Assembly (NCBI GenBank): GCA_029012165.1
Contig: JAQXLO010000204.1
Span: 1 to 6,405, forward strand
Length of the DNA stretch: 6,405 bases
Direction: 5' to 3'
Source of the DNA: Oscillospiraceae bacterium
Lineage (GTDB): Bacteria > Bacillota > Clostridia > Oscillospirales > Acutalibacteraceae
Shown here: positions 5,565 through 6,405 of the stretch, in pieces
Layout of the letters: every line of letters begins with the position of its first letter
How positions within the stretch are numbered: position 1 is the stretch's first letter
Program-made: the position numbers and the translations under genes
The notes under the pieces: model-generated
Told to the model about the DNA's origin: nothing
Seen by the model: only the letters and a program-made list of their open reading frames with translations
The model's database searches: none

Positions 5565-6405
5565 ATGGTTAATGCCAACAGTTTTTGCGGCAGCACCGAC
5601 AGCGAGATCTTGGAAAAAGCGATACAGAACCGGCAGGAGGACGGCATAGTTCTCATTCCGCCTCGTGAAGCTTCCCTTGACCCCCAGAGAAAGTATTGGC
5701 TGCTTGACCGTGCCATCCTGCTGCCCGAAAACACAACGGTCATTTTGCAGAATTGCAAGCTGAAGCTGTCCGACCGGTGCAGGGACAACTTTTTCCGTTC
5801 CGCAAACTGCGGATTCGGTTTCCCGGATCCTGCGCCCATTCAGAACATTCATATTCGCGGAGATGGACTTTGCACTCTTGAAGGTGCGGATCGCCCACGA
5901 GCAACCGGCGACGGCTCCAAACGCATCCACGACCCCTGTCCCCATTTGGCGCAGGACATCTGCCGCATAAAAGCAGACTGGGTGCCTGCGGAATGTTCGG
6001 CATCGGGCAATTTGGATTTTTGGGATATACACGCACATTCTTACGGAACCGATGCCGGTAAAGAAGGTGAGTCCCAGTACGGCGATTGGCGAGGCATCGG
6101 CATACTCTTTGCCAATGTCGAGAATTTCTCCATCCAAAATATTCGTATTGTCAACTCCCACGGCTGGGGAATCTCTCTGGAGGCGTGTACTTTCGGCAAT
6201 TTGCGGGATATTACCTTCGACGCCCAGATGTCCAAAGAGATCGACGGGATGCGGATGAATATGGAAAATCAGGACGGAAGTGATATTCGCAACGGCTGTC
6301 ACCACATCACCCTTTCCGATATATTCGGTCAAACAGGCGATGATGTGATTGCGCTCACCGCCTATGCCCCTGACAACCAACCGTTCCTCGAAGGCGGTTC
6401 CCTGC
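5565..6405 (+). CDS. Right-handed beta-helix (pectate lyase/GH28-like) protein, 3' partial
   Basis: An open frame from ATG 5565 runs off the window end: 280 residues with no stop. The start follows AAAGGAGAGAGG (5550-5561) with good spacing, 42 bases after the PrsW-like stop. The N-terminus has the layout of pectate-lyase-superfamily/polygalacturonase-like proteins: GSTDSEILEKAIQ (9-21), then IVLIPP (28-33), then LLDRAILLPENTTVIL (46-61) and QNIHIRG-type coils. Later come LEGADRPRATGDGSK, DWRGIGILFANVENFSIQNIR, IDG (226-228) and TGDDVIAL (257-264). The IDG and GDD pair resembles the catalytic acid region of GH28 glycosidases (D227, D259, D260), but the remaining GH28 motifs would lie beyond the window. 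No signal peptide is seen, so it should act in the cytoplasm on imported oligosaccharides or glycosides. It could also be a non-GH28 beta-helix enzyme. The long antisense open frame over it is a codon-use artefact. Confidence 0.82.
   Translation, partial: MVNANSFCGSTDSEILEKAIQNRQEDGIVLIPPREASLDPQRKYWLLDRAILLPENTTVILQNCKLKLSDRCRDNFFRSANCGFGFPDPAPIQNIHIRGDGLCTLEGADRPRATGDGSKRIHDPCPHLAQDICRIKADWVPAECSASGNLDFWDIHAHSYGTDAGKEGESQYGDWRGIGILFANVENFSIQNIRIVNSHGWGISLEACTFGNLRDITFDAQMSKEIDGMRMNMENQDGSDIRNGCHHITLSDIFGQTGDDVIALTAYAPDNQPFLEGGSL

Noticed and set aside
5325..6380. Minus-strand open frame of 351 codons
   Set aside because: It is antisense to the beta-helix gene and the end of the PrsW gene, codon-aligned with both. 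The sense frame has the ribosome binding site and fold signature.
1..6405. Search for CRISPR arrays, tRNA/rRNA genes, insertion sequences, integrase or phage genes
   Set aside because: No spaced direct repeats, transposase or integrase motifs, terminal inverted repeats or recognisable RNA genes were seen by eye on either strand.

Overview
This 6.4 kb window looks like ordinary chromosome from a Gram-positive Firmicute, most likely a gut-type Clostridia (Oscillospiraceae-like) lineage. The reasons are the YebC sequence type, strong AAAGGAGG-like ribosome binding sites, sigma-A promoters with a TGTG element just upstream of the -10, an SH3b-tailed cell-wall protein, a PrsW-family protease and moderate GC. 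This placement is inference; there is no rRNA or phylogenetic marker to test it here.

Layout. Bases 1-264 hold the 3' end of a cell-wall protein with an SH3b domain, probably an amidase. It converges on, and overlaps by 17 bases, a minus-strand TIM-barrel sugar-phosphate isomerase/epimerase-like gene (248-1165). A compact intergenic region (1166-1284) carries back-to-back promoters for this isomerase and for a small Dabb (stress-responsive alpha/beta barrel) gene (1285-1587). Next come yebC (1653-2390) with its own promoter and a clear intrinsic terminator (2401-2433), then a Gfo/Idh/MocA NAD(P)-dependent oxidoreductase (2507-3574) with a near-consensus promoter, followed by a weaker terminator-like hairpin (3588-3618).

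Downstream, with no clear new promoter, lie an exported or membrane-anchored Ca2+-dependent PI-PLC-like phosphodiesterase (3654-4781), a PrsW-family intramembrane protease (4797-5522) and the 5' part of a right-handed beta-helix (pectate-lyase/GH28-like) protein (5565 to past the end). Spacings of 15 and 42 bases suggest one operon, possibly fed by read-through from the oxidoreductase.

Functional reading. The isomerase-like barrel, Dabb protein, Gfo/Idh/MocA enzyme and cytosolic beta-helix protein fit a sugar, glycoside or cyclitol catabolic neighbourhood. The PI-PLC/PrsW pair points to the cell surface and membrane. yebC is a housekeeping gene. I see no mobile element, CRISPR array, tRNA, rRNA or phage gene, and nothing that compels calling a new system. 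The best leads are the PI-PLC/PrsW operon, the shared-palindrome divergent promoter and the possible oxidative sugar or inositol pathway.
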